Assembly: GCA_000153745.1 (NCBI GenBank)
Contig: DS022282.1
Coordinates: forward strand, 1,879,161 to 1,943,160
Source: Rhodobacterales bacterium HTCC2255
GTDB taxonomy: Bacteria; Pseudomonadota; Alphaproteobacteria; Rhodobacterales; Rhodobacteraceae
Length of the DNA: 64,000 bases
Direction of reading: 5' to 3'
The translations under genes and the position numbers were made by a program. Numbering within the stretch: position 1 is the first letter of the stretch; the number at the start of each line of letters is the position of its first letter. Under the pieces are notes generated by a model. That model searched no databases. It was not told the DNA's origin and was given only the letters and a program-made list of their open reading frames with translations. Positions 35,601 to 43,837 of the stretch are shown here, piece after piece.

Positions 35601-36151
35601 ATATTTTAACCCTGCATGAGCTTGAGCAAAAAGCCCAAGGAGGCAAAATTATTGCAAAAATTGCTGGTTCTGTATCTGGAAAGCAAGTTCGCAAGTCAGC
35701 CAAAGGAAATCGATTTGCTTTTGCGCAATTAACAGACCCAACAGGTGCTTATGAGGTTACAATATTTTCTGATGTTTTAGAGAAATTTGGGGATAATTTT
35801 GATATTGGAAAAAATGTAACTTTGACGGTTGAGGCAAATGTAGATGCTGATCAATTAAAACTTTTAGTAAGGAGTGCACAGCCTGTTGATGTTTCCGTGC
35901 AAGACGCTGCAGCTATGGGTTTGAAAATATTTGTATCTAATGAGGAAGCTGTTAAATCAATTGCAACGCGTTTAAGTGAAATATCAAAAGATGCTCCTCA
36001 AAGAGCATTAGGTCCAGTTCATTTAGTTTTATCTCATCCTGAATTACCTGGTGAAGTTGAAATAGTGCTAAAAAATTCATATCCTTTAAATCCACAAATT
36101 AAAGGCGCTATAAAACATGTTGATGGTGTATTAGAAGTCATGGAATTTTAG
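32681..36151 (+). CDS. dnaE: DNA polymerase III subunit alpha
   Basis: The replicative polymerase, 1156 aa, has the normal length for DnaE. The N-terminal PHP domain begins FIHLRLHSAYSLLEGAM, and the catalytic aspartates are in SMPDFDIDFCMDRREEV near residue 408. IIVYQEQVMQIAQ and NKSHAAAYAVVSYQTAWLK are conserved palm/fingers motifs. An OB fold follows at about 1000-1080 (KIAGSVSGKQVRKS). The start is uncertain: ATG 32681 or 32684 (AAGTGA ahead), or ATG 32699, which aligns better with homologs. It is monocistronic, converging with slyX. Confidence 0.96.
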   Translation: MMYCKRMTTLNRFIHLRLHSAYSLLEGAMHVKKLPSAVIKEQMPAVALTDTNNMFGALEFSEIASIEGVQPIVGCQMNLAYMTADNPRDRNPLPLPIVLLAQSEIGYLNLMKLSSCLFLESGDEPAHITTTQLQKYNDGLICLTGGALGPVGQLLQDGHIDKAKILLKHLSEIFLNRTYVEIQRHGSDGEKYTLEEQKTEKYFLEMAYSMELPLVATNDVYFPNREMYAAHDALLCISEGSYVDQQDGRRRLTPEHYFKSSGEMIELFKDLPEAIDNTIEIAKRCAFKVYKRDPILPKFAEDEVQELRRQANEGLKKRLEVIQHATTVDVYQDRLNFELDIIEGMGFPGYFLIVADFIRWSKSNDIPVGPGRGSGAGSLVAYALTITDLDPLRYSLLFERFLNPERVSMPDFDIDFCMDRREEVIRYVQGKYGRDRVGQIITFGGLLSKAAIRDVGRVLQMPYGQVDRLSKLIPVEGVKPVSIEKALAEEPQLREMAKSEEVVDRMLKYAQQVEGLLRNASTHAAGVVIADRPIDELVPLYQDPRSDMPATQFNMKWVEQAGLVKFDFLGLKTLTVVKGAVDLIRKRGINVNIDAIDLEDKATFDLYASAKTVAVFQVESSGMMDALRRMKPNCIEDIVALVALYRPGPMENIPQYCDVKNGRADRELMHPSIDHLLEETQGIIVYQEQVMQIAQEMAGYSLGGADLLRRAMGKKIQAEMDKERPKFLEGAFNNGVEPKKAEEVWDLLDKFANYGFNKSHAAAYAVVSYQTAWLKANYPVEFMASVMNCDLHLTDKLHVYFDEVKRLGIEIIPPCINRSEALFSVNDGMIAYALGGLKNVGSDAMRLFTDARINGGLFLDLIDVARRVDLRRVGKRPLEMLIRSGAFDQLDSNRKKVFESLDALVGYSSATHEEMNSSQGGLFGDAGEDLPAPRLPMPEDWLPIERLTEEHKAIGFYLSGHPLDDYMGALKRKNILTLHELEQKAQGGKIIAKIAGSVSGKQVRKSAKGNRFAFAQLTDPTGAYEVTIFSDVLEKFGDNFDIGKNVTLTVEANVDADQLKLLVRSAQPVDVSVQDAAAMGLKIFVSNEEAVKSIATRLSEISKDAPQRALGPVHLVLSHPELPGEVEIVLKNSYPLNPQIKGAIKHVDGVLEVMEF

Positions 36152-36163
36152 TTATAAGGCTTA

Positions 36164-36376
36164 TTACCAATGAGGTGGTGGAGTATCATTTATTGTAATT
36201 CCACTTGATGAATTAGCTTCATCTTGTGCTGCGCGCTCCATAAGTAATTGGATTCGGCGTTCAGCAATATCCAACCTGTTAGCTTGTTGAGCAACTATAT
36301 CAGATAAATCCTCACAGAGCTTGTTTGCTTCACTTAGCTTAATCTCGAGCTCAATTATATGTTCTTCTATGTCCAT
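36164..36376 (-). CDS. slyX: SlyX family protein
   Basis: This 70-aa protein counts from ATG 36376; a TTG at 36391 would add five residues. It is almost entirely a coiled coil: EEHIIELEIKLSEANKLCED, then QQANRLDIAERRIQLLMERA. It ends in the SlyX-type proline-rich tail PPPHW. SlyX proteins are small, conserved and of unknown function. It lies between convergent dnaE (12 nt away) and divergent hisS (gap about 100 nt). Confidence 0.85.
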   Translation of the reverse strand: MDIEEHIIELEIKLSEANKLCEDLSDIVAQQANRLDIAERRIQLLMERAAQDEANSSSGITINDTPPPHW

Positions 36377-36473
36377 ATAATTTTCATACAATTCATATGC
36401 AAATTTTACAAGGCTAGCTTGCCCCAGTTTACTCGATAAGTTAGAGATACCTTAACACAAGGATTAATAAATT

Positions 36474-37964
36474 ATGGCTAAAGACAAAAAGAAAAAATCA
36501 TTACGGCCAAAAGCTATTCCACCAAAGGGATTTCGTGATTATTTTGGCACAGATGTAGCTGAACGTAATGTAATGTTAAGTCAGATTACTGAAGTATATC
36601 ATCGTTACGGCTTTGATGCATTGGAAACTCCAGCAGTTGAGACTGTAGAGGCACTTGGAAAATTTTTACCAGATGTGGAGCGCCCTAACGAAGGTGTATT
36701 CGCTTGGCAAGATGATGATGATGCATGGATGGCTTTACGCTATGATCTAACTGCCCCATTGGCCCGGGTTTATTCACAATTCAGGAATGATTTACCTAGT
36801 CCATACCGCCGATATGCAATGGGACCAGTATGGCGAAACGAAAAACCAGGTCCAGGTAGATATCGTCAATTTTACCAATGTGATGCAGATACTATCGGAG
36901 CGCCAAGTATTGCTGCGGATGCTGAGATTTGTTCTATGTTATCAGATACATTGGAGGCCGTTGGAATCCTAAGAGGTGATTATTTAGTTAAAGTAAATAA
37001 TCGTAAAGTATTAAATGGAGTATTAGAAGCAACAGGTGTTTCTGATGACATAAAAAAAGCTAATGTATTAAGAACAATAGATAAATTTGATAAAGTTGGT
37101 ATCGAGGGTGTGAAGCAATTGTTGGGTGCTGGAAGACTTGATGCATCTGGCGCATATATTGATGGTGTTGGATTGTCTGAAATGCAGATAGCACCTGTAT
37201 TAGCTTTTCTAACATCAAAAGGATTTGATGCTTCTAGTACGATTTCTAATTTGCGTTCTGCTGTGGGTAATTCAGATATTGGTTTGCAAGGTATATCTGA
37301 GTTGGAAATGATTGGTGAACTCATGGAAGCTGGCGGATATGGAGCTGATAGAGTTGAAATTGATCCGTCCGTAGTTCGTGGTCTAGCTTACTATACTGGC
37401 CCAGTTTATGAGGCTGAATTGACATTTGAAATACTAAACGAAAAAGGCCAGAGAAGACAATTTGGATCCGTATCGGGTGGTGGTCGTTATGATGATTTAG
37501 TTAAAAGATTTACAGGACAAGAAGTGCCAGCAACAGGTGTTTCTATTGGCGTAGATCGTTTGTTAGCGGCTTTACGAGAAAAAGGCCGAATGAATAATCT
37601 TGTAAAGGGACCAGTTATAGTCACTGTAATGGACCGAGATCGTTTAGCGGATTATCAACAAATGGTATCTGAATTAAGAAATGCTGGCATTCGTGCTGAA
37701 ATGTATATGGGAAATCCTAAAAACTTTGGTAACCAATTAAAATATGCAGATAAACGTTCAAGTCCTGTAGCTGTGATTGAAGGTGGTGATGAAAAAGCAA
37801 ACGGATTAGTTCAAATAAAAGATCTAGCATTGGGAGCCAGGCTGTCTGCTAAAATTGAAACCACTGAAGAATGGAAATCTCAGCCAGCACAAATTGAAAT
37901 TAAACGAGATAGTTTAATTTCTGAAGTGAGAAAAATGATAGCTCGTTCTGAGGATGCAATGTAA
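36474..37964 (+). CDS. hisS: Histidine--tRNA ligase
   Basis: This 496-aa class II synthetase has motif 1 around [16 protein letters not shown], motif 2 as [27 protein letters not shown] sequence near residue 104, the histidine-binding [17 protein letters not shown] near 302, and motif 3 as [13 protein letters not shown] near 355. The C-terminal anticodon domain follows. The start has a lysine-rich [16 protein letters not shown] leader. It is the first gene of hisS-hisZ-hisG-panC; its TAA overlaps the hisZ ATG. Confidence 0.95.
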   Translation: MAKDKKKKSLRPKAIPPKGFRDYFGTDVAERNVMLSQITEVYHRYGFDALETPAVETVEALGKFLPDVERPNEGVFAWQDDDDAWMALRYDLTAPLARVYSQFRNDLPSPYRRYAMGPVWRNEKPGPGRYRQFYQCDADTIGAPSIAADAEICSMLSDTLEAVGILRGDYLVKVNNRKVLNGVLEATGVSDDIKKANVLRTIDKFDKVGIEGVKQLLGAGRLDASGAYIDGVGLSEMQIAPVLAFLTSKGFDASSTISNLRSAVGNSDIGLQGISELEMIGELMEAGGYGADRVEIDPSVVRGLAYYTGPVYEAELTFEILNEKGQRRQFGSVSGGGRYDDLVKRFTGQEVPATGVSIGVDRLLAALREKGRMNNLVKGPVIVTVMDRDRLADYQQMVSELRNAGIRAEMYMGNPKNFGNQLKYADKRSSPVAVIEGGDEKANGLVQIKDLALGARLSAKIETTEEWKSQPAQIEIKRDSLISEVRKMIARSEDAM

Positions 37965-39049
37965 TGCAAAATGAAAGGCGTGCTGCTATAAGATCTGAAG
38001 CAAAGAGGTTAGAAAAATATTTTATAGCTTCAGGTGCAATGTTGTTAGAAGCAGACAGTTTATTATCAGCTGAAACACTTCTTGATTTATATGGAGAAGA
38101 TATTAGAGCGCGTGCTTATGTTACAAATGATCCAGTGATTGGTGAAAGAATGATGCGCCCAGATTTCACAGTTCCGATAGTTGAAAGACACATGTCAGAG
38201 GGTGCTGAGCCTGCTCGTTATACTTATAATGGACCTGTTTGGCGGATGCAGGATGCGGGTTCAAAACGTGAGACTGAATTTATTCAAGTGGGATTTGAAT
38301 TGTTTGATAGATCTAATTCTGCAGATAGTGATGCAGAAGTATTTTCACTATTCAATCACATTCTCTCAAAAAACCTTCAAATCTCAACTGGAGATATAGG
38401 ATTATTACAATCAGCAGTAACTGGATTAAATACTACTAGTCTCAGAAAGGCTGCTCTTATGCGGCACTTATGGCGACCTTTAAGGTTTCAAAATTTAATA
38501 GAACAATTTTCAAAAACTAGGATTGAAAATAATGAAAAAATACCCTTATTAAAGTATTTGAATAAGGATATTGAAAAAAATATCGAAAAAGCTGGTAAAT
38601 TTATAGGCTTAAGAACTGAAGCTGAAATTACCTCACGAATATTATCTTTACAAAAGGATGCAAAGAATTCTCCAATCTCTGTTGAAGAAGGAGATGTAAT
38701 AAACAAAATTTTAAATTTGAAAACAACTGCATCAGAAGCATTATTGGTTTTAAAAGATTTTGTAAAAACAATACCAAATATGCAAAAAGCTGTTTCTATT
38801 TTTGAAGCTAGACTTGGAGCATTAGAAGATCGCAAAGTAAATGTTGAGAAATTACCATTTGAAGGCAGTTATGGATTAACAAGTATGGAATACTATGATG
38901 GTTTTGTTTTTAGTTTTTCTGATGGAGACACAATTATTGCTAGTGGTGGTAGATATGATGCTCTTACGGCTGTTTTAGGTTCGGGTAAAGAAATACCGGC
39001 TGTTGGAGGAGTTATAAGACCTGACGCACTGATAAAGGGGTTTAACTAA
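37964..39049 (+). CDS. hisZ: ATP phosphoribosyltransferase regulatory subunit HisZ
   Basis: This 361-aa paralog of histidyl-tRNA synthetase has no charging activity in this family. It shows the catalytic-core remnants RMMRPDFTVPIVERHM and ARYTYNGPVWRMQDAG, and IIASGGRYDALTAVLG near the C-terminus, but lacks the anticodon-binding domain. HisZ forms an octameric complex with short HisG and provides the histidine feedback site. The next gene is exactly such a short HisG, joined by a TAATG overlap. Confidence 0.92.
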   Translation: MQNERRAAIRSEAKRLEKYFIASGAMLLEADSLLSAETLLDLYGEDIRARAYVTNDPVIGERMMRPDFTVPIVERHMSEGAEPARYTYNGPVWRMQDAGSKRETEFIQVGFELFDRSNSADSDAEVFSLFNHILSKNLQISTGDIGLLQSAVTGLNTTSLRKAALMRHLWRPLRFQNLIEQFSKTRIENNEKIPLLKYLNKDIEKNIEKAGKFIGLRTEAEITSRILSLQKDAKNSPISVEEGDVINKILNLKTTASEALLVLKDFVKTIPNMQKAVSIFEARLGALEDRKVNVEKLPFEGSYGLTSMEYYDGFVFSFSDGDTIIASGGRYDALTAVLGSGKEIPAVGGVIRPDALIKGFN

Positions 39050-39750
39050 TGCTTAAGCTTGGTGTTCCATCAAAAGGTCGACTGCAAGAAGATACGATAT
39101 CTTGGTTTGAAAAGAGAGGTCTAATTCTTAAACGAACAGGTTCAGAAAGAGAATACACTGGCAGTATTAGTGGTGTAGATGGTATTGAATTAGTGCTTTT
39201 GTCAGCGGGAGAAATACCACAAGAACTTGCAAAAGGTCGAATTCATTTAGGAGTGACTGGAGCAGATCTAATCTATGAAAAACTTCCATTGCATGAAAAA
39301 CAAATTTATATCGTAGAAGAGATGGGGTTTGGTTTTGCTGATTTGATTATAGCTGTCCCAAATGTATGGATAGACGTAAATACTTTACATGACTTAGATG
39401 CTGTAGCTGCGCAATTTCGCTCTGAACATGGATTTAGGCTTAGAATAGCAACAAAATACCATAACCTAGTTCGTAAAGGCCTTCGAGATTTTGGTGTATC
39501 AGATTATCAACTAGTAGACAGCCAAGGCGCAACCGAAGGAACAGTTGCAAATCTTACTGCAGAAGCAATTGCAGATATTACCTCGAGTGGCGCTACGTTG
39601 AAGGCAAATCATTTGAAATTATTAAGTGATGGGGTTCTTTTGAAGTCACAAGCAAGCATATTTGCTTCAAGAACAGCAGATTGGTCAAGATTGGGTTCTA
39701 CGATGAAGGGTTTATGCAAAAAAATGAATTGGAAAGATTTAGTACTTTGA
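39049..39750 (+). CDS. hisG: ATP phosphoribosyltransferase, short form
   Basis: This is the first enzyme of histidine synthesis, joining ATP and PRPP. At 233 aa it is the short form lacking the C-terminal regulatory domain, so it needs HisZ, encoded just upstream. Visible motifs: VPSKGRLQEDT at the start, GVTGADLIYEK near residue 63, and the PRPP-binding QLVDSQGATEGTVANLTAEA near 158. Its end overlaps the start of panC. Confidence 0.94.
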   Translation: MLKLGVPSKGRLQEDTISWFEKRGLILKRTGSEREYTGSISGVDGIELVLLSAGEIPQELAKGRIHLGVTGADLIYEKLPLHEKQIYIVEEMGFGFADLIIAVPNVWIDVNTLHDLDAVAAQFRSEHGFRLRIATKYHNLVRKGLRDFGVSDYQLVDSQGATEGTVANLTAEAIADITSSGATLKANHLKLLSDGVLLKSQASIFASRTADWSRLGSTMKGLCKKMNWKDLVL

Positions 39751-40598
39751 ACAATCTTTGTGTTCTTCATAAGATTATAGATTTACGTAAACAGATATCT
39801 GAATGGAAATCTGAAGGACTTTCAGTTGGTCTTGTGCCTACAATGGGTGGCTTGCACAACGGCCATGGGTCTCTAATAAAATTAGCTTCAAAAAAATGTG
39901 ATAGAGTAATTGTTAGTATTTTTATTAATCCAACCCAGTTTGGTGATGATGAAGACTTTGAGACATATCCGCAAACTCAAAAATCTGACATAACACTAAT
40001 TAGTGAAGCAGGGGGGGATGCTGCTTTTATTCCAAATGTTTCTGAAATGTACCCAAGAGGGTTTTCAACAAAAGTTTCTGTAATAGGCCTGACTAATATG
40101 TTGTGTGGTGCTTCTCGACCTGGTCATTTTGATGGTGTTACTCAAGTTGTCGCTAAATTATTAAATCAAGTATCTGCCGATATGGCTTTTTTTGGTGAAA
40201 AAGATTGGCAACAATTAACAATTATTAAGCGCCTAGTACGTGACTTAGATATACCAACAAAAATTGTTAATGTTGCAACCGTTAGGGATGAATTTGGATT
40301 AGCTTTATCATCGCGTAATAGTTATCTCAATTCTTCACAATTAGAGATAGCGCGTAAATTAAGTTCAGTTCTCCAAATGACAGCATATAATATTGCTTCT
40401 GGAGGATATTCATCAGTTGAATGTGCTCAAGCAATGAAAATTTTATTAAATTCTGGATTTGATAAAATCGATTATATAGAATGCCGTGACTCACACTCCT
40501 TAGAGCCAATTGAGCGAACTACAGAAGATGAATGTCGCATTTTTGCTGCTGCATATATTGATAATGTAAGATTAATTGATAATCATATTGTTGTTTAA
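39747..40598 (+). CDS. panC: Pantoate--beta-alanine ligase (pantothenate synthetase)
   Basis: It joins pantoate and beta-alanine with ATP to make pantothenate, the coenzyme A precursor. Motifs: HIGH-like LVPTMGGLHNGHGSL, FINPTQF, FFGEKDWQQL and SSRNSYL. I propose TTG 39747, overlapping the hisG stop as TTGA. It gives 283 aa, equal to E. coli PanC, and GGAAAG lies 10 nt ahead. An alternative ATG at 39714 adds 11 residues with AAGGG only 3 nt away. No panB or panD is in the window. Confidence 0.93.
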   Translation: MNNLCVLHKIIDLRKQISEWKSEGLSVGLVPTMGGLHNGHGSLIKLASKKCDRVIVSIFINPTQFGDDEDFETYPQTQKSDITLISEAGGDAAFIPNVSEMYPRGFSTKVSVIGLTNMLCGASRPGHFDGVTQVVAKLLNQVSADMAFFGEKDWQQLTIIKRLVRDLDIPTKIVNVATVRDEFGLALSSRNSYLNSSQLEIARKLSSVLQMTAYNIASGGYSSVECAQAMKILLNSGFDKIDYIECRDSHSLEPIERTTEDECRIFAAAYIDNVRLIDNHIVV

Positions 40599-40613
40599 AG
40601 ACTTTGAGTAATG

Positions 40614-41045
40614 TTAAAGCACGCCAAGTCTGGCTAAACTTTGCTGCATTTCTTCTGGCAAATCGTCGTCAGTTTCACGACTGGTAGATAAATCAGACGG
40701 ACAATCTTCTGATTTCAAATAACGCCACCCTTGGAAAGGACGCCGCAGCGCTTTTGTTGTTGGAATAAGCTCAGGATCTAATCTAAAACCGCATCTTCTT
40801 ATGCCATCAGCACCAACAATTTCATCAAATCCAATTAGTTTTTGCCTCAGTTGTATCGCACCTTTTATAACCCAGTAGATTGAGCCCCCGTTAAGTAATT
40901 CATTCTCCCTTTTGGGCCACATTCTTGTTATGTGTAAGGAATATTTAACGTTTAACTGGGCTCGTCTTTCTTCCTGCCATTGACTAAGCATGGCTATATT
41001 TTCTGACCCAACACTGAGTTTGATAATGTTTAGTTTTCCACTCAT
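40614..41045 (-). CDS. DUF1489 family protein
   Basis: This 143-aa soluble protein of unknown function matches the DUF1489 family, common in alphaproteobacteria. Recognisable stretches are NIIKLSVGSENIAMLSQWQ, the SLHITRMWPKRENELLNGGS region, the WVIKGAIQLRQKLIGF segment, and RRCGFRLDPELIPT followed by PFQGWRYLKSEDCP. No catalytic motif is visible. It converges with panC (gap 15 nt). Confidence 0.85.
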   Translation of the reverse strand: MSGKLNIIKLSVGSENIAMLSQWQEERRAQLNVKYSLHITRMWPKRENELLNGGSIYWVIKGAIQLRQKLIGFDEIVGADGIRRCGFRLDPELIPTTKALRRPFQGWRYLKSEDCPSDLSTSRETDDDLPEEMQQSLARLGVL

Positions 41046-41124
41046 GAGCTTTTATGTAGCATTATGCTATGTATTGTAAATCCTTTTGGATTATAACACA
41101 TTTAATGTCCTGAATATTTTAACC

Positions 41125-42726
41125 TTAGACATTATCTTCTAAAATTATCTCTGCTGCACGATATGCTAACATCATAGTCGGAGCATTTATATTTCCAGAT
41201 GTAATGTTAGGAAATGAAGATGCATCAACAACGCGTATATTCTTTAGACCATGTATTTGTAATTTGTTGTTGATTACAGAGTTATTAATAGATCTTCCCA
41301 TCCTACATGTACAACATGGATGATAGACAGTGGAGGCAAACTCACGAAAACTATTTAATAATCCCTCATCATCGAGATTCATAAAATTTACATCAAAAGC
41401 TTTTTTTGTTACTGATTTTATTGCCTTTGTATTAGCTATTTGTTGTATCATTCGACCTGCTTTTATAGCCATTAATTGATCATCTTTTGTATTAAGTGAA
41501 TTTGCATTGATTAATGGTGATACTTTTACATTAGGAGATTGAATGTTTACTGAGCCTCTACTTGTTGATCTTGAAGGTTGAACTGATATTAAAAATCCAG
41601 ATTTACTATTAACATAAGTTCTTCCATGTTGATCTGTTGAGTATGCAATTGGGTTTGCATAAACTTGCAAATCAGGAACTACAGACTTGATATCGCTACG
41701 AACAAATCCACTAGTTTGATTAACAGGAATACTTAAAGGTCCTGATTTTGTCAGAATGTATTTTATGCCTGCTATAACTTTACCAAATATATTTCCTAAG
41801 TCTGTATTTAATGTGCGTTCAGATGTTGAAAAATACTTTGTAATAGCTAGATGATCTTGTAATCCTTGACCCACTTCTGGGGAATGCTTAATTAGCTCTA
41901 CTCCAGATTTTTTTAATACTTCTTTGGGGCCTACGCCTGATACTTGAAGAATTTGAGGTGAACCTATTGCGCCAGCTGATAAAATAATTTCTTTATTTGC
42001 ATATGAATATTTCTTTGCTTTTTTAACTTCGTACATAACTCCTTTAGCGTGTAAGTTCTTTATAATAATTTTCTCAACTGTAGCATTCTTTAATATTTGT
42101 AAATTTTTTCTTTTTTTTATGGGATGTAAAAATGCATCAGCAGATGAAAATCGTTTACCATTTTTTGTGGTATTATGAACATAGCCTAGTCCTTCAAGTG
42201 CAGTAGACGTATTTATTGGCTCAGGCCAATTCAGCTCTTTTGCTGCTGCCATAAAGTGTTTTGTGAATGGATGCATAGCCTCGCTTAAATCACTAATTTG
42301 AATTGGCCCATCTCCAAGAACTTCTTTTTTTGATACATGTTTTTCAATTGATTGATAGGTTTTGGAAACATTGACCCAACTCCAATTTTCCGCTCCTGCT
42401 TTTTCCCAATCTGAAAAGTCGTTTTCTAAACCTCTAAAATAAGCCATAGCATTAATTGAACTAGAACCACCAATGACTTTACCTCGGGGCCAATAGGCAG
42501 TTCTATTATTGAGGTTTTTATCTGGTTCAGTATTATATCTCCAATTAACTTTGGGATCATTGTATGTAAATGCATAACCAAGTGGTGTTTTTATCCAAAA
42601 TTTTTGATCGGACCCACCAGCTTCAAGAAGTAAAACTGTGTTTTTTGGATTTTCACTTAATTTATTTGCAAGTATACAACCAGCGGAGCCTGCGCCTATT
42701 ATAATGTAATCAAAATTTTTGGACAT
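41125..42726 (-). CDS. GMC-family FAD-dependent oxidoreductase (choline dehydrogenase-like)
   Basis: This 533-aa flavoenzyme oxidises an alcohol. It has the FAD motif YIIIGAGSAGCILANKL at residues 6-22, the GMC signature 1 region as YWPRGKVIGGSSSINAMAY near residue 77, and signature 2 as GAIGSPQILQVSGVGP near 250. The active-site histidine is in VYHPCCTCRMG and the partner Asn is in SGNINAPTMML. The family acts on choline, polyethylene glycol and other alcohols; the substrate here is unknown. ATG 42726 is chosen because AGGTGA sits 8 nt ahead; GTG 42738 overlaps that site. It is divergent from pxpA. Confidence 0.87.
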   Translation of the reverse strand: MSKNFDYIIIGAGSAGCILANKLSENPKNTVLLLEAGGSDQKFWIKTPLGYAFTYNDPKVNWRYNTEPDKNLNNRTAYWPRGKVIGGSSSINAMAYFRGLENDFSDWEKAGAENWSWVNVSKTYQSIEKHVSKKEVLGDGPIQISDLSEAMHPFTKHFMAAAKELNWPEPINTSTALEGLGYVHNTTKNGKRFSSADAFLHPIKKRKNLQILKNATVEKIIIKNLHAKGVMYEVKKAKKYSYANKEIILSAGAIGSPQILQVSGVGPKEVLKKSGVELIKHSPEVGQGLQDHLAITKYFSTSERTLNTDLGNIFGKVIAGIKYILTKSGPLSIPVNQTSGFVRSDIKSVVPDLQVYANPIAYSTDQHGRTYVNSKSGFLISVQPSRSTSRGSVNIQSPNVKVSPLINANSLNTKDDQLMAIKAGRMIQQIANTKAIKSVTKKAFDVNFMNLDDEGLLNSFREFASTVYHPCCTCRMGRSINNSVINNKLQIHGLKNIRVVDASSFPNITSGNINAPTMMLAYRAAEIILEDNV

Positions 42727-42870
42727 TATTATAATCACCTGGTAAATATTGAATTTAAAATATTTTCTTGATAAAGAATTTTATGAATTGGATGAATGTT
42801 TATATAATTATACAAACTTGTAAATTTCAAATTTCAATTTAGCGTACATGTATTACTCATAGGATTTAGA

Positions 42871-43629
42871 ATGAAGCTGATTGATATAAACGCTGATTTA
42901 GGTGAGAGTTTTGGCCCATGGAAAATTGGCGAAGATGCACAAATTCTCGATATTGTGAGCAGTGCAAATATTGCATGTGGTGGGCACGCAGGTGATCCAA
43001 CTGTAATGTATGAAACAATAAAGATGGCCGCTGATAAAGGTGTGATAATAGGAGCGCACCCTGGGTTTGTTGATAAGCAAGGGTTTGGACGTCGTAAAAT
43101 ACCTTTAGAAATTTTAGAAATAGAACAATTAATAGCATCTCAAGTTGGAGCATTAGTCGGCATAGCTAAATTAGCTAAAGCGAGGGTTCATTATATAAAG
43201 CCACATGGGGCACTTAATAATTGGGCGACTGAAAATACACAAGTTTCTGAAGCTATCGCACGGTCTATAAAGTTATCCTTTCCAAAACTTTCCTTATTGG
43301 CTGTTTCGGGAACAAAGTTAGAAGCAGCAGGTTTAAAATTTGGTTTAAAAACTTTCAGTGAAATTTTTGCTGACCGTGGATATAATAAAGATGGTACTTT
43401 AGTTGCAAGAGGAGAAAAGGGGGCTTTAATTACAGATACAAAGTATGCAACAAAAAGATTATTACATTTTCTAGATACTGGTGAGATGCCAACAGTATGT
43501 GGTAGTTTTATAAAAATGAATGTTCATTCAATATGTATTCATGGGGATAACCCCCATGCTATTGAAATGTCTGGAAATATCAGAAGAATTTTACAAGAAA
43601 ATAGTTATAAAATAAATTCATTCTTATAA
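42871..43629 (+). CDS. pxpA: 5-oxoprolinase subunit A (LamB/YcsF family)
   Basis: This 252-aa protein of the LamB/YcsF family starts with IDINADLGESFGPW and contains ANIACGGHAGDP and IGAHPGFVDKQGFGRR, all diagnostic. PxpA works with PxpB and PxpC in ATP-dependent opening of 5-oxoproline to glutamate. Neither partner gene is in the window, so they are either elsewhere or absent. It has its own 5' region of about 140 nt shared with the divergent GMC gene. Confidence 0.9.
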   Translation: MKLIDINADLGESFGPWKIGEDAQILDIVSSANIACGGHAGDPTVMYETIKMAADKGVIIGAHPGFVDKQGFGRRKIPLEILEIEQLIASQVGALVGIAKLAKARVHYIKPHGALNNWATENTQVSEAIARSIKLSFPKLSLLAVSGTKLEAAGLKFGLKTFSEIFADRGYNKDGTLVARGEKGALITDTKYATKRLLHFLDTGEMPTVCGSFIKMNVHSICIHGDNPHAIEMSGNIRRILQENSYKINSFL

Positions 43630-43728
43630 CATAAAAGTTTGTCAGCTATTAGGTCATTTAGTTTATAATTCATTTAGCTTCATATAAAAGTTCTTTAAAA
43701 ATGACTTAAAAATTCTTTTTTTATTAGT

Positions 43729-43761
43729 AATGTTAGTAATAAAACAGATATTGCTAACATT
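43729..43761 (+). terminator. Hairpin, possible terminator after pxpA
   Basis: AATGTTAGTAAT pairs with ATTGCTAACATT (12 bp, one G-U) around a 9-nt loop. On the plus strand only a short TTTT overlaps the 3' edge. It lies about 100 nt after the pxpA stop and 77 nt before aspS, so it could also be a leader element of aspS. Confidence 0.35.
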
Positions 43762-43837
43762 TTGGCATCTTCTATTGACATTTGATGCCCAATACAATGT
43801 ACCAAACGCAAAATATTAATCCTAAAGGATGACTAAA

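Noticed and set aside
43775..43803. Consensus TTGACA upstream of aspS as a promoter
   Set aside because: The -35 box is perfect, but no acceptable -10 box lies 16-18 nt downstream (TGTACC at 17).
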